A stretch of 50,024 bases of DNA from Holospora obtusa F1 (GTDB taxonomy: Bacteria > Pseudomonadota > Alphaproteobacteria > Holosporales > Holosporaceae), in contig NZ_AWTR02000048.1 of assembly GCF_000469665.2 (NCBI RefSeq), forward strand, positions 1-50,024, written 5' to 3'. Within the stretch, counting starts at the first letter, position 1, and every line of letters starts with the position of its first letter. The notes beneath the pieces were generated by a model, which was given only the letters and a program-made list of their open reading frames with translations, searched no databases and was not told the origin of the DNA. Positions 8,563 to 17,312 of the stretch are shown here, piece by piece. The translations under genes and the position numbers were made by a program.

Positions 8563-9181
8563 TCATTACCTCATATTTTTTAAAAAAATCCATAAGCCCT
8601 TCAATATCATTTTGGTAATGATAAACATGCCAACCGCAATCTTGTGCGCCGAGGGTGTTATTTTTTGTGTCATCAATCAACAAAAGCTCATGCGGAAGTA
8701 ACGATAGTGCCTTTCCAATATGCTGAAAAAATCCTTGTTCCGGTTTAATAACTCCAATTTTATAAGATGCAAAACATTCTTTGAAATAAGAGCCAACCGT
8801 ATCCAGAATATAAGCGGTGCGCAAAGCTTCTTGGTTCGTACCGAGATAACATGGGGTTTTTAAACTTTTTACCAAATCTAATATGTCATAATTCACATGA
8901 TGATCGTTACTTAACCAATACTGGATATACTGCTCGGGTGTTATGCCCAGGTCTTTAAATAATTTTTCTTGGAAAATAATATGAAGATGATCATCCAGTT
9001 TGATTTTACCTCGAATGATGCTCTCCCATTTTTCTGAAAAAATAAGGGAGAAATGCTTTGATGTCAGACCAAGATCTTCTTTGACGCTCTGGCTCCATAA
9101 ATAATTTTCGCTTTCATCGTGAGTTTTAAATACCACGCCATCGACATCAAAAATAATAGCCTTAATCTTGTTATTACTCAC
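8555..9181 (-). CDS. HAD-superfamily hydrolase
   Basis: A 208-residue HAD subfamily IA protein. Motif I is IIFDVDGVVFKT (nucleophile Asp and general acid Asp), motif II is the Thr in YLGTNQEA, motif III is the Lys in GVIKPEQGFF, and motif IV is LLIDDTKNNTLGA. A helical cap lies at about residues 20-95. It should hydrolyse a small phosphoester. The start overlaps the stop of the upstream phosphotransferase gene by 4 bases, so a kinase and a candidate phosphatase are co-translated; a common substrate is only a guess. Confidence 0.85.
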   Translation of the reverse strand: MSNNKIKAIIFDVDGVVFKTHDESENYLWSQSVKEDLGLTSKHFSLIFSEKWESIIRGKIKLDDHLHIIFQEKLFKDLGITPEQYIQYWLSNDHHVNYDILDLVKSLKTPCYLGTNQEALRTAYILDTVGSYFKECFASYKIGVIKPEQGFFQHIGKALSLLPHELLLIDDTKNNTLGAQDCGWHVYHYQNDIEGLMDFFKKYEVMNG

Positions 9182-10062
9182 TCCACAACCTCATCAATAA
9201 TTCGTTTTTGCAAACCAGCCTCAGAGCTGTTTTTATCTGCAATTTGGCACAGTTCAAAAGTTGCCTTCCAAAGTGCCCAGGCGCGGGCTCGGAGCCATGT
9301 ATCAGTATCCATATCCATTTTTGATATAAAAACCTCACGAGCTTTGCCGGATAAATACGTCCAGGCAATTACTAAGTCACAGGCAGGATCACCAACAGCA
9401 GCGCCGCCAAAGTCAATAACTGCTGATAGTTTTCCACCATCCATCAGTATATTGCCAATCGCAAAATCCCCATGAATCCATACAGGCTTTTTATCCCATT
9501 TGGTAGCACAAGCCCGATCCCAAAAAGCTAATGCGTTTTCCTCATCTACAATCTCAGCCAGCTCTGCGATTTGTTCTCGAGCTCCTTTGTCATAAACAGT
9601 GACATGATCACCACGCCACCAGTTGTGTTGACCCGGTTCAGGGCCTTCCACATCATTAATTGCTTGTAGCTCTTTTAAAAACTTGGCGAGATCAAAGGCA
9701 AGTTGTTCTTTGTCTTGATCGGTTAAGGTTAGGAGATTGATGCTTTTGCCGGGCAACCATTTGTATATAGAAAATGGATAAGGATAATCTGTCGATGGAT
9801 TTCCCATTTTAATCGGAGCTGGAATGTTAACGCTTAAAGGTTTTGCTAATTGTGGCAGCAGCTCTTGCTCTTTTGGAACTTTTAAAGCGTAATCTGCTGC
9901 TGTTGGCATACGAATGAGCATATGCTCGCCAAGCCTATAGGTGCGGTTATCATGCCCTTGTTTTTCAACATCTGTGATTTGCAAGTGAGAATATTCAGGA
10001 AATTGCTCCTCTATGAGTTTGCACGCAAGATCAAGGGTTGGCATAATCAATTTGTTGTTCAT
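9178..10062 (-). CDS. Aminoglycoside/macrolide phosphotransferase-like kinase
   Basis: A 294-residue APH-fold kinase. The catalytic loop WIHGDFAIGNIL has His197 and Asp199; the metal-binding Asp follows in SAVIDFGGAAVGDPACDLVIAW, all intact. The N-lobe carries RLGEHMLIRMPTAADYA, typical of the APH/choline-kinase superfamily. Relatives are usually named aminoglycoside phosphotransferase family or macrolide 2'-phosphotransferase-like, mostly without proven substrates. It overlaps both neighbours by 4 bases. Confidence 0.8.
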   Translation of the reverse strand: MNNKLIMPTLDLACKLIEEQFPEYSHLQITDVEKQGHDNRTYRLGEHMLIRMPTAADYALKVPKEQELLPQLAKPLSVNIPAPIKMGNPSTDYPYPFSIYKWLPGKSINLLTLTDQDKEQLAFDLAKFLKELQAINDVEGPEPGQHNWWRGDHVTVYDKGAREQIAELAEIVDEENALAFWDRACATKWDKKPVWIHGDFAIGNILMDGGKLSAVIDFGGAAVGDPACDLVIAWTYLSGKAREVFISKMDMDTDTWLRARAWALWKATFELCQIADKNSSEAGLQKRIIDEVVE

Positions 10063-10526
10063 AGCTCCACCTCCATAAAGGTTACAGGATGAGACTTAAA
10101 TTCATCCATACCGATTTTCTTCCATCCAAGGCGCTTGTAGTATTCAGGTGTCGTTGGATCAAAAGTAAACAAGTACAGCTTTTTAAAACCAAGTTCTTTT
10201 GCTTTTAGGGCTGTGATGTCAACCAGTATTTTTCCGATCCCCTGTTTTTGATGTTTAGGGGCTACTACCACATCTGCAAGCCATGGTCCTAAATCGGGGC
10301 GAAACTCCTCCTTAAGTTTAAATGTGCAAAATCCTACTGGAATTTCATCACACAACGCAACGAATGAAGTTGTTTCATCTGGATGATTGAGCTCATCATA
10401 TGTCAATGACTCTATCTCTTGAATTGTCAGCTCTGGAAACCAAATTCTACCTAAAACGTCGTGCCAAATGTGAGCGAGTGCTGGTATAGCGTCTGGATGA
10501 TTTTTCAGCAGGTCAATTTTGATCAT
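10059..10526 (-). CDS. GNAT N-acetyltransferase (paralogue A)
   Basis: A 155-residue GNAT with motif A VVVAPKHQKQGIGKILVDIT and C-terminal PEYYKRLGWKKIGMDEFKSH. The adjacent upstream gene encodes a protein of exactly the same length and clearly alignable throughout (MIKIxLLKNHPxxIPxLAHIWHxVLGxIW), so the two arose by tandem duplication. The middle, about residues 35-65, has diverged most, suggesting different acceptors. It overlaps both neighbours by 4 bases. Confidence 0.85.
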   Translation of the reverse strand: MIKIDLLKNHPDAIPALAHIWHDVLGRIWFPELTIQEIESLTYDELNHPDETTSFVALCDEIPVGFCTFKLKEEFRPDLGPWLADVVVAPKHQKQGIGKILVDITALKAKELGFKKLYLFTFDPTTPEYYKRLGWKKIGMDEFKSHPVTFMEVEL

Positions 10527-10990
10527 AACTCCACCTCCATAACGGTTACAGGATGAGATTGGAATTCATCCATACCAATTTTCCTCCATCCAAGACGTTC
10601 ATAGTATTCTGGTATGGTAGGATCAAAAGCAAACAAGTACAGTTTTTCAAAAACAAGCTCTTTTGCTTTCAGTACAGTCACATCAATCAGCATATTACCA
10701 ATTCCTTGTCTCTGATATTTTGGATCAACCACAAGTGAACCGAGCCAAGGAGTAAGATCTGGACGAATACCATCATTTTCACGTAAACTACACATGCCAA
10801 CCGGTAAATCGCCGTCTAATGCAACAAAAGTGATTGGTAAATCTTGATCATTCCGTGATTCTTTCAATCTTGTGATAACACGTTCAACTGGCACATCAGG
10901 AACCCAGATTTTACCTAATACTTCATGCCAAATGTGTGCAAGTTCGGGTATAGTGTTGGGATGGTTTTTAAGCAGTTCGATTTTGATCAT
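10523..10990 (-). CDS. GNAT N-acetyltransferase (paralogue B)
   Basis: A 155-residue GNAT and tandem paralogue of the next gene downstream. Motif A is VVDPKYQRQGIGNMLIDVTV, and the C-terminus reads PEYYERLGWRKIGMDEFQSH. The N-terminus (MIKIELLKNHPNTIPELAHI) is almost the same as in its copy. The acceptor is unknown. It overlaps the upstream GNAT-APH fusion gene and the downstream copy by 4 bases each. Confidence 0.85.
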   Translation of the reverse strand: MIKIELLKNHPNTIPELAHIWHEVLGKIWVPDVPVERVITRLKESRNDQDLPITFVALDGDLPVGMCSLRENDGIRPDLTPWLGSLVVDPKYQRQGIGNMLIDVTVLKAKELVFEKLYLFAFDPTIPEYYERLGWRKIGMDEFQSHPVTVMEVEL

Positions 10991-12540
10991 GATGCTATCT
11001 CACTTATTAATTCTGGCATCAAAGTTTTTACCCTTAAAATTGTTGGTAATACTTGCATGACTTGTTCTATCCCAATATTTTTTTGCTCAAATTCTCTTTG
11101 ATTGATAGACCGATTAATATTGTAAACCATCCAATTAATCCAATTTCCCATAACCCCATAAAATGCTGCTTCAACCGTTCGTTTTTCAATTAAACCTCCG
11201 GACTCCGAATAAGATTTAAGCATTTTATGGAACAAATTGATCTTGAGGTTGGTTGTCACGCCCGACCAATCTAACGCAGCATTTACAATTTCATATGTGG
11301 GGTTTAGTTTACGGGCCGATTCCCAATCAATTAATAGAGGGTCCTTTTTATCCGTCCACAAAACATTTTTTTGATCTAAGTCACCATGCCCAATTACTGT
11401 ATATTTTTTAAGAATTTCAATTGAATCCAAGTAACTTTCATTAATTTCTAGGAGGGTAGATAAATGGGAATTTAAAATGTCACCAAATGGAAGCCGCATT
11501 TGAGTTGACTGCTTGATTAAGTTCGCAATGTGTTTATTATCATGGATATCAAATTCAGGTTCATCGATACCTTCAATACAGAGATTTATTAAATGCATTT
11601 TTGCAAGTATTCTGGCAATGATTAATGCTTGACCTTCGTTAATTTCATCTTTATCTAAAGCTTTCGCGTTAACCCAAGGGTACACAAGGTAGCCATATCC
11701 ATCTGTAATTAAAAGATGTTTATCAGATTGCGAAAGAGCGCATACCCCAGGGATATTTTGAGCCATAAAACTTGAAGCTATTTGCTCGCTCAATTCATAA
11801 TTTTTAATGACTTGCTCATTTTTCAAATCAATATCTTTTGATAGCTGCTTAATCGCATAGGAGCCTTTATCTGTATCAAGACGCCACATGAGATGCAGTA
11901 AGCCACCGTGTACTCTTGTGGGCGCTTGGATCGGTGTCCCAAGATTAAAATGATAGCAAATTGCTTTGATGTGATCCTTATTTGCAGACAGAAAACGTTT
12001 AATCAATAAATGGTGTGGTTTACCGGCACCGCTACAATCTGCACTCATCACAAAGTCAGCAATATGTTCAAAGCCTGCCTTTATATAAACATGCTTTGCT
12101 CTAGGATTATCACTAGCAGGGTCTATTATAAATGTATCGGCTGATTCATCGAATTCTTTTCTGAAGAAATCAAGAAATTCCGATAAGGTCTTGGCCCCAT
12201 AGCCTTTGCCAAAATAATCTTTATCCCCAATCATGTAATCGATGCCATACGTATTACCGGTTTTTGAAAGGTGACTTAATTTAATATCATCGATGTGGTC
12301 TTCAGCTGTTTCTTGGATCGTCATTAACATTGCGAATGGGTGGCGATTCCAGCTTGCTATCCAATAAAAATACTTGCCTTCACAATAATTCGAAGGTTCT
12401 TTTCTGCCATTAACAAAATTTAAAATATCGTCTTTATGGCCTTGCGTATTATCCCAAAACTCCTGAACAAAAGGCTCTGCAAGCCAAACAAAAATAATAT
12501 TAACGTGATTTACATTGGCTTTTTCAAAATTAATGCTCAT
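10987..12540 (-). CDS. GNAT-APH two-domain fusion enzyme
   Basis: A 517-residue protein. Residues 1-185 form a GNAT domain of the AAC(6')-like type (FVWLAEPFVQEFWDN at the N-terminus, IGDKDYFGKGYGAKTL as motif A, NPRAKHVYIKAGFEHIADF). Residues about 190-517 form an APH-fold kinase: HGDLDQKN with His385 and Asp387, and the metal-binding Asp405 in LLIDWESARKL. The domain order matches the well-known bifunctional AAC(6')/APH(2'') enzyme of Gram-positive bacteria, but the kinase half looks like a different APH branch, so this may be an independent fusion. All core motifs are present. The substrate is not proven. Confidence 0.85.
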   Translation of the reverse strand: MSINFEKANVNHVNIIFVWLAEPFVQEFWDNTQGHKDDILNFVNGRKEPSNYCEGKYFYWIASWNRHPFAMLMTIQETAEDHIDDIKLSHLSKTGNTYGIDYMIGDKDYFGKGYGAKTLSEFLDFFRKEFDESADTFIIDPASDNPRAKHVYIKAGFEHIADFVMSADCSGAGKPHHLLIKRFLSANKDHIKAICYHFNLGTPIQAPTRVHGGLLHLMWRLDTDKGSYAIKQLSKDIDLKNEQVIKNYELSEQIASSFMAQNIPGVCALSQSDKHLLITDGYGYLVYPWVNAKALDKDEINEGQALIIARILAKMHLINLCIEGIDEPEFDIHDNKHIANLIKQSTQMRLPFGDILNSHLSTLLEINESYLDSIEILKKYTVIGHGDLDQKNVLWTDKKDPLLIDWESARKLNPTYEIVNAALDWSGVTTNLKINLFHKMLKSYSESGGLIEKRTVEAAFYGVMGNWINWMVYNINRSINQREFEQKNIGIEQVMQVLPTILRVKTLMPELISEIAS

Positions 12541-13007
12541 GCCACTTGCTCCAAATATAATTTCATACCTTCGTGGCTGGCCTCGAAACCAAGCTTTTCA
12601 TAGAAATGTTTTGCTTTTGGCCGCTTTTTGTTTGTTGTGAGCTGGACAATAGAAACATCGTTTTCCTTGGCATAAGAAATCGCTTGATTAAACATCCAAG
12701 AGCCTATTTTCTGGCCTCTATATTTCCCGGCTACCCTGACCGCTTCTATTTGCATACGGGTGCTGCCGATAAAAGTGAGTGATGGCATAATGGTGAGGTG
12801 GCAAGTGCCAATAATTTCATCGTCATTTTCTATGACCATTAAATATTGATTTGGATCGCTATCGATTTTGTAAAATGCTTTGATGTAGTTTTCATGCACT
12901 GCAGCTGATTTTGATTCTCTTGTGCTCCCTAGTTCATCTTCTAAGAGCAGCTCTATAAGACGTGGTAAATCAGCAATTCTTGCTTTTCTGTGGGTGAGAT
13001 TGTTCAT
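12537..13007 (-). CDS. GNAT N-acetyltransferase
   Basis: A 156-residue GNAT. The N-terminus is LTHRKARIADLPRLIELLLED. Motif A is VAGKYRGQKIGSWMFNQAIS, and the C-terminus is HFYEKLGFEASHEGMKLYL. It belongs to the common family often annotated as GNAT acetyltransferase near NUDIX genes. It overlaps the NUDIX gene upstream and the GNAT-APH fusion downstream by 4 bases each, so translation is probably coupled. Confidence 0.85.
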   Translation of the reverse strand: MNNLTHRKARIADLPRLIELLLEDELGSTRESKSAAVHENYIKAFYKIDSDPNQYLMVIENDDEIIGTCHLTIMPSLTFIGSTRMQIEAVRVAGKYRGQKIGSWMFNQAISYAKENDVSIVQLTTNKKRPKAKHFYEKLGFEASHEGMKLYLEQVA

Positions 13008-13561
13008 AAACTACCTTTTAATTTTTGTATAAAACGCCTCATGTGAGGATCTGATTTTTCGTAAGGCACCTCATTAAGATGAAACCAACCGATGTCATTG
13101 AATTCCTCTTTGTCAAATTCATAAACTTTATTACTATCTCCTTTGAGCACATACCATAAACTGACGTCTGTATGCCCCGCTGTTAGCCCTACAGTTAATG
13201 TTGATGTTAAAAAGAGTGGATGTGGTGACCAAAAATCAGCTGTAACGTTAAGCTCTTCTAAACATTCCCGTTCCACTGTAGTTTTTGGATCTTCATCAAT
13301 TTCTACATGCCCTCCACTTGGCAGCCAAAGAAGAGCTTTCTTATGATCGACAAGGAGTATTTTTTGATGAACGTCATCGAAGAGTACAAAATAAGATACT
13401 AAATGTTTATTTGGGACATCAGGCTTTTGAACCCGAAAAATAGGCTCGCCACTTTCAATCCAAAGACACGTATCATTAATATGTTCTTGTTCAACATCGT
13501 CATAGGGGATAATGGCGCTGATAAGGGTATGAATATGTTCCCTGATGGAGTTACTGTACAA
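13004..13561 (-). CDS. NUDIX hydrolase
   Basis: A 185-residue protein. The NUDIX box runs from Gly84 to Val106 (GHVEIDEDPKTTVERECLEE) with the metal-binding REUxEE complete; the later Gly of the consensus is Asn. Such enzymes cleave nucleoside diphosphates linked to another moiety. N-terminal residues 1-50 are an extension before the core fold. It sits 32 bases downstream of the signal-peptidase-like gene and overlaps the GNAT gene by 4 bases. Confidence 0.85.
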   Translation of the reverse strand: MYSNSIREHIHTLISAIIPYDDVEQEHINDTCLWIESGEPIFRVQKPDVPNKHLVSYFVLFDDVHQKILLVDHKKALLWLPSGGHVEIDEDPKTTVERECLEELNVTADFWSPHPLFLTSTLTVGLTAGHTDVSLWYVLKGDSNKVYEFDKEEFNDIGWFHLNEVPYEKSDPHMRRFIQKLKGSL

Positions 13562-13593
13562 AGCAAGATTAGTCTTTTATCTGTCATCCTCAC

Positions 13594-14079
13594 CTACCAA
13601 ACTTTTCCAAGAATATTGTCATACGAAATTGGGCCAAAAACGCGGCTATCATCATGATGAGCCGATAAATTATCTGATAGAACATACACATGTCTGGATG
13701 GGATTTTTGCGGGGCTTTCAATCCCATAATGACCATATCGCCAATCCTGCCAATTTCTCTGGATAGAGTCAGAATAAATCTTATTATCTAACGAGATGGT
13801 ATTATCAGTAATTTTAATTTCTTGATTTTCTAGCCCTACAATTTTTGAAACCCATATTTTATCTTCATGGCGAAATATAATAATATCTCCCATTTTATAG
13901 GTGCTAAGCTTATAATGAAGGTGATTAACGAAATATAATTGACCATCTTTTATGGCTGGCTCCATGCAATTGCCTTTTTCTCCATTAATCCCGCTAATAC
14001 GGTATGGGCTTGCTATAAAAAAGTAGATGAATACGGATACAGCAACAAACAAAACTGCCAATATTATTTTTTTAAACAT
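13594..14079 (-). CDS. Signal peptidase I homologue with Cys at the catalytic Ser
   Basis: A 161-residue S26-family protein. Residues 5-23 form a single N-terminal membrane anchor. The box that normally reads GxSMxP is GNCMEPAI, so the nucleophile Ser is Cys38 (codon TGC). The general base Lys79 is present in WVSKIVGLE, and the C-terminal box reads LSDNLSAHHDDSRVFGPI. It is shorter than a housekeeping LepB (over 240 residues) and lies inside an operon of cytosolic enzymes, which is odd. It could be a thiol peptidase, a weak enzyme or an inactive binding protein. Its start overlaps the stop of the large fusion gene by 8 bases. Confidence 0.75.
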   Translation of the reverse strand: MFKKIILAVLFVAVSVFIYFFIASPYRISGINGEKGNCMEPAIKDGQLYFVNHLHYKLSTYKMGDIIIFRHEDKIWVSKIVGLENQEIKITDNTISLDNKIYSDSIQRNWQDWRYGHYGIESPAKIPSRHVYVLSDNLSAHHDDSRVFGPISYDNILGKVW

Positions 14080-16165
14080 GATTTAACTCCTTAAAAATTG
14101 TCCCTTGGTGATAGAGGATCTTCCACGCACCATGTATGTGTCGCCAAAGTGTTGATCTTCTTGTGACTCTTGTTTTGTCTTGGATAAGAATGTATGTCAG
14201 TAAATAATTATCCGATGCAATTGTGGTTAGTTCAAAGTCTTTTGCTTCCCAAATATCTTGATAATCTGGGTTGTTATAGCGCTCGAATAGAGTTTCTATA
14301 ACGTCTCGTTTGGTATAGACATTACCTGATGCACCGACTTCCCAAAATTCATCACACATTTGGTTTTCAATATCTTGTTTTGTTTTTCCAAATTTTTCAG
14401 GATGATGAAAGATTGGCTCTCTTGATTTAAGTTCATCGAGGATTTTGTTTGTATTTTCTTCTGACTTGCTATCAAATAAATTTTTCCTCATGATGAACTG
14501 TTTGTAACCCATAAACCCTTTATCAAGAGTGGCGATCTCCAGATATCCATACTTTTTATAGAAATCCTTTGCCTGAAATTCGGTGGTGTCTAATTGAATT
14601 ATTTTGCACTTTTTAGATAATGCATATTCTTCAAGTACATTGATAATATTTTTGCCTACCCCTTTTAATCTATGCTCTTGGTCAACCCATAGAAGGTGCA
14701 GGGCACACAATTCACCAAGGATATCTCCACACAAGCCAGCAATAATATCTTCAGATTCATTTTTAACGAATAATACAAAATTCTCTCTGGAATAAGATCC
14801 AATTTTTGATTCATTGTGCGCCTTTAAACCTTTAAGAATAATTTTGCTCGCATATTCATTATCTGATTCACCTAAATATATTCGATAATTATTTTTTAAT
14901 TCTTTTAAGAGAACTGGTTTCAGGATTTTTGCCTTTTTGGATGCATCTGACCTGAATCCATTCCAAAATAATCCACCATAAGGTTCTAGAATTTTCATTA
15001 CTAATAATTCTAATGCAGCAGAATGACCAGTTTGGAAGAGACTCTCAAAGGCTTGCGTGAATTCTAAAGCAAGATCGGGATTATCGCTTTTAAGATAACG
15101 GATAATTGATTTACCGCTGGCGCACCACTTATTTTGGCTTCTAAAATAAAATTGCCCCAGAGCTTCAAGTAACCATGCGGCGGATGCAATCTGCTCATCG
15201 CGCCCGGTTGGATATTTAATATCATCCAGAACATCGGTAATTAAAAATCGTTCTTTGTTGATTTGTTCTTGGTCCCAAATAGCTGGCCCTGCATTCAAAA
15301 CTTCTTGCGCAAGTATTTTAATATTTTTTGAAAAAGCGCTGGGGTTGGTTACCTCACGTCCATTCAAAATCATATAGCAGAGGCCAGAAATGCCATTCCC
15401 GGTTCTTGATTCTTCAAAAAAATACCGCAAGGTATCAAGATCATGAATAAATGCATCAATTGGCCAACCGTCGTAAATAAAGGCTTCTCGATAAGCGTGG
15501 GCTACTTCTTCAAAAACAATCACAAGATCTAGATCGGATGCACTTGTTCCCTGATTAACTGAAACTGATCCTGCCCAGAATATGGCTTTAGCATCAGGAT
15601 AGCGTTCTTTAATAAGCTTTTGGATGGTTGGCAACGGGTCGTTTCTTAAGGATAAATCCTTTATCATCCACGTCTCACCAGTATCTTCCTGTTCTGATAC
15701 CTTCTTGAAGCCTGCTTTTTCGTAAGCTTTAATGACGGCAATATTGCTTGAATCTGGATCGGCAAACATATGACTATACTGGCCGCCATATAATTTAAGG
15801 AATTCTAAAATTGCTTTTGAGCCCAAGCCTTGCTTCAGCACCTCTTCTTCGCCAATAAAAATGTCAAATTTACCAAGATTTGAAGGCAAGCCTAACAGTG
15901 GTTTGCTCCTAAGAAAATCGTATGCATTATAAATCTGGATGTACCCAAAAAAATTTTGGTCGCTATAGATAATGAAAGCCTGAATAGGTTTCTGTACACC
16001 ACCTTCAAGCTTATAGCCTTTAACATATGAACTATATTTTTCACGCACCAACTCGATTGTATAAGTCACATCCTGATCCCACCATTTTTTGACATGAGGC
16101 GACTCCAACCACTTTAACAGGAGTGGAAAATGGGATTCATTGAGTGGTTTGAAGGTAATGGTCAT
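14072..16165 (-). CDS. Four-domain GNAT-nucleotidyltransferase-GNAT-NTF2-like fusion
   Basis: A 697-residue protein with four recognisable parts. Residues 1-170 are an AAC(6')-type GNAT (motif A around VLKQGLGSKAIL; SNIAVIKAYEKAGFKKV). Residues 175-415 are an ANT-type nucleotidyltransferase: GS at 199-200 and the metal-binding DLD at 211-213, then a helical domain. Residues 425-560 are a second GNAT (motif A DQEHRLKGVGKNI; DFYKKYGYLEIATL). Residues 566-690 are an NTF2/SnoaL/DUF4440-like domain (STLWRHIHGAWKILYHQGT). Acetylation plus nucleotidylation of a small molecule is the natural reading; the substrate is unknown. I see no internal break. Confidence 0.8.
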   Translation of the reverse strand: MTITFKPLNESHFPLLLKWLESPHVKKWWDQDVTYTIELVREKYSSYVKGYKLEGGVQKPIQAFIIYSDQNFFGYIQIYNAYDFLRSKPLLGLPSNLGKFDIFIGEEEVLKQGLGSKAILEFLKLYGGQYSHMFADPDSSNIAVIKAYEKAGFKKVSEQEDTGETWMIKDLSLRNDPLPTIQKLIKERYPDAKAIFWAGSVSVNQGTSASDLDLVIVFEEVAHAYREAFIYDGWPIDAFIHDLDTLRYFFEESRTGNGISGLCYMILNGREVTNPSAFSKNIKILAQEVLNAGPAIWDQEQINKERFLITDVLDDIKYPTGRDEQIASAAWLLEALGQFYFRSQNKWCASGKSIIRYLKSDNPDLALEFTQAFESLFQTGHSAALELLVMKILEPYGGLFWNGFRSDASKKAKILKPVLLKELKNNYRIYLGESDNEYASKIILKGLKAHNESKIGSYSRENFVLFVKNESEDIIAGLCGDILGELCALHLLWVDQEHRLKGVGKNIINVLEEYALSKKCKIIQLDTTEFQAKDFYKKYGYLEIATLDKGFMGYKQFIMRKNLFDSKSEENTNKILDELKSREPIFHHPEKFGKTKQDIENQMCDEFWEVGASGNVYTKRDVIETLFERYNNPDYQDIWEAKDFELTTIASDNYLLTYILIQDKTRVTRRSTLWRHIHGAWKILYHQGTIFKELNHV

Positions 16166-16174
16166 AATTTACTC

Positions 16175-16758
16175 CTACTTTCCTAAGACTTTAAATGCTT
16201 TTGGCACAGGGTTATCGTCAATATACTTCAGTATCAGGCGGGCCGCTTCAAAAGAAGAGATAGCAGTTGTATCCACCTTAAAATCATATGAATTTAAAAC
16301 GCCTTGATGCGCTCTATCAATCTGATCATTTGATAGACCAATGCACCGATCACGTCTTAAAACTTCGCGTTCTTGCATAACTGCTAGATCGCAGAAAACG
16401 CCTATGTAATAAACTGTATGACTAAATGATGTGCATACGCTTTTAATGCTTCTTCATCAAATATCACTTCGTCGATAATGAGGTTGTTTCTGCGGTCTGC
16501 GAGCATTTCAGCAAACTGCGGCATAATGCTAAATAGCTTCACGCTTTCCGGACCTGATTCGACATGCATTATTGGGTCATGCTCATTTTTCCCTGGAATA
16601 AATTTCAAGTATGGCTCTTGTCTTCCGAAGGGAATCATATCAATAAATGTATCAACACCAAAAGTCAGCCATAGATCTGGACTTTCGTGCTGAATGGCCT
16701 TTGCAATGGAAGTCTTTCCGCTAGAGCCACACCCGTTTAAGAAAATAATTTTACTCAT
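16175..16758 (-). pseudogene. Chloramphenicol phosphotransferase-like protein, frameshifted
   Basis: The first frame (16758-16402) begins MSKIIFLNGCGSSGKTS, with the Walker A motif at residues 9-17, and continues as expected for the CPT family (LTFGVDTFIDMIP, then NNLIIDEVIFDEE). It stops early. The remainder is in another frame: YYIGVFCDLAVMQEREVLR, then RDRCIGLSNDQIDRAHQGVL, ending at 16175. The frames join around 16409-16420 and one added base would restore them. CPT enzymes phosphorylate chloramphenicol, but many homologues have other roles. Either a broken gene or a sequencing slip. It overlaps the marR stop by 4 bases. Confidence 0.8.
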
Positions 16759-17222
16759 GCTGCATCCGCTATTTGTTGTTGTAAAATGCTGCGTAAATGC
16801 TCATCAAACCCTTGCTTATTTTCCCCTAAACTCACGAAAAAGGATTCTTCGGCCTTGAGTAAATCTTTTGCTGCACCTTGGATTTTAGCGCTACCTGTAT
16901 CTGTTAATTCTGAAAACTTTGATCGCTCGTCACCTTCCTTTTGAGAGCGCTTGAGTAATCCTCTTTTCTCTAGGGCGCGCAACACCTGAGACGTCATGGT
17001 CACATCAAAGCTCAAAAACTTGGCGAGGTCATTTTGCGATACATCAGACTTATCTTTCTTCAAAAATCCTAATGTCATCAAAAGCATAAACTGAACATGC
17101 GTAAGATCATGAGGCAAAAGAGTACTTTCAATCTTGCGCTTCCACGCAAAATAAGCAGAATAGAGCAAGAACCCTGACACTTCGTTCATGTTGATCCAGT
17201 TCGTTTTTGGTGACTTTTTCAT
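16755..17222 (-). CDS. MarR-family transcriptional regulator
   Basis: A 155-residue winged-helix regulator. The recognition region is VSQNDLAKFLSFDVTMTSQV, followed by the wing LLKRSQKEGDERSKFSELTD, both standard MarR features. These proteins usually repress until a phenolic or drug-like ligand binds. It is the first gene of the minus-strand block and overlaps the CPT-like gene by 4 bases, so it likely controls the following modification genes together with its own expression. A pair of direct repeats in the upstream DNA are candidate operators. Confidence 0.85.
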   Translation of the reverse strand: MKKSPKTNWINMNEVSGFLLYSAYFAWKRKIESTLLPHDLTHVQFMLLMTLGFLKKDKSDVSQNDLAKFLSFDVTMTSQVLRALEKRGLLKRSQKEGDERSKFSELTDTGSAKIQGAAKDLLKAEESFFVSLGENKQGFDEHLRSILQQQIADAA

Positions 17223-17312
17223 TGTTTTGCTCTCCGATTAATTGCTTGGTGCATATTGTAGGTTGATAGTGACTCTGTGCTGATACATGTAAATGATCTC
17301 CTCTTAACAACT

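Noticed and set aside
9119-9475. 118-residue plus-strand ORF over the HAD and APH genes
   Set aside because: It is the complement of two well-supported genes, with Ser-rich low-complexity translation.
10987-12540. Assigning a named aminoglycoside resistance gene symbol
   Set aside because: Domain order matches a known bifunctional enzyme, but the kinase half does not look close enough to justify the symbol.
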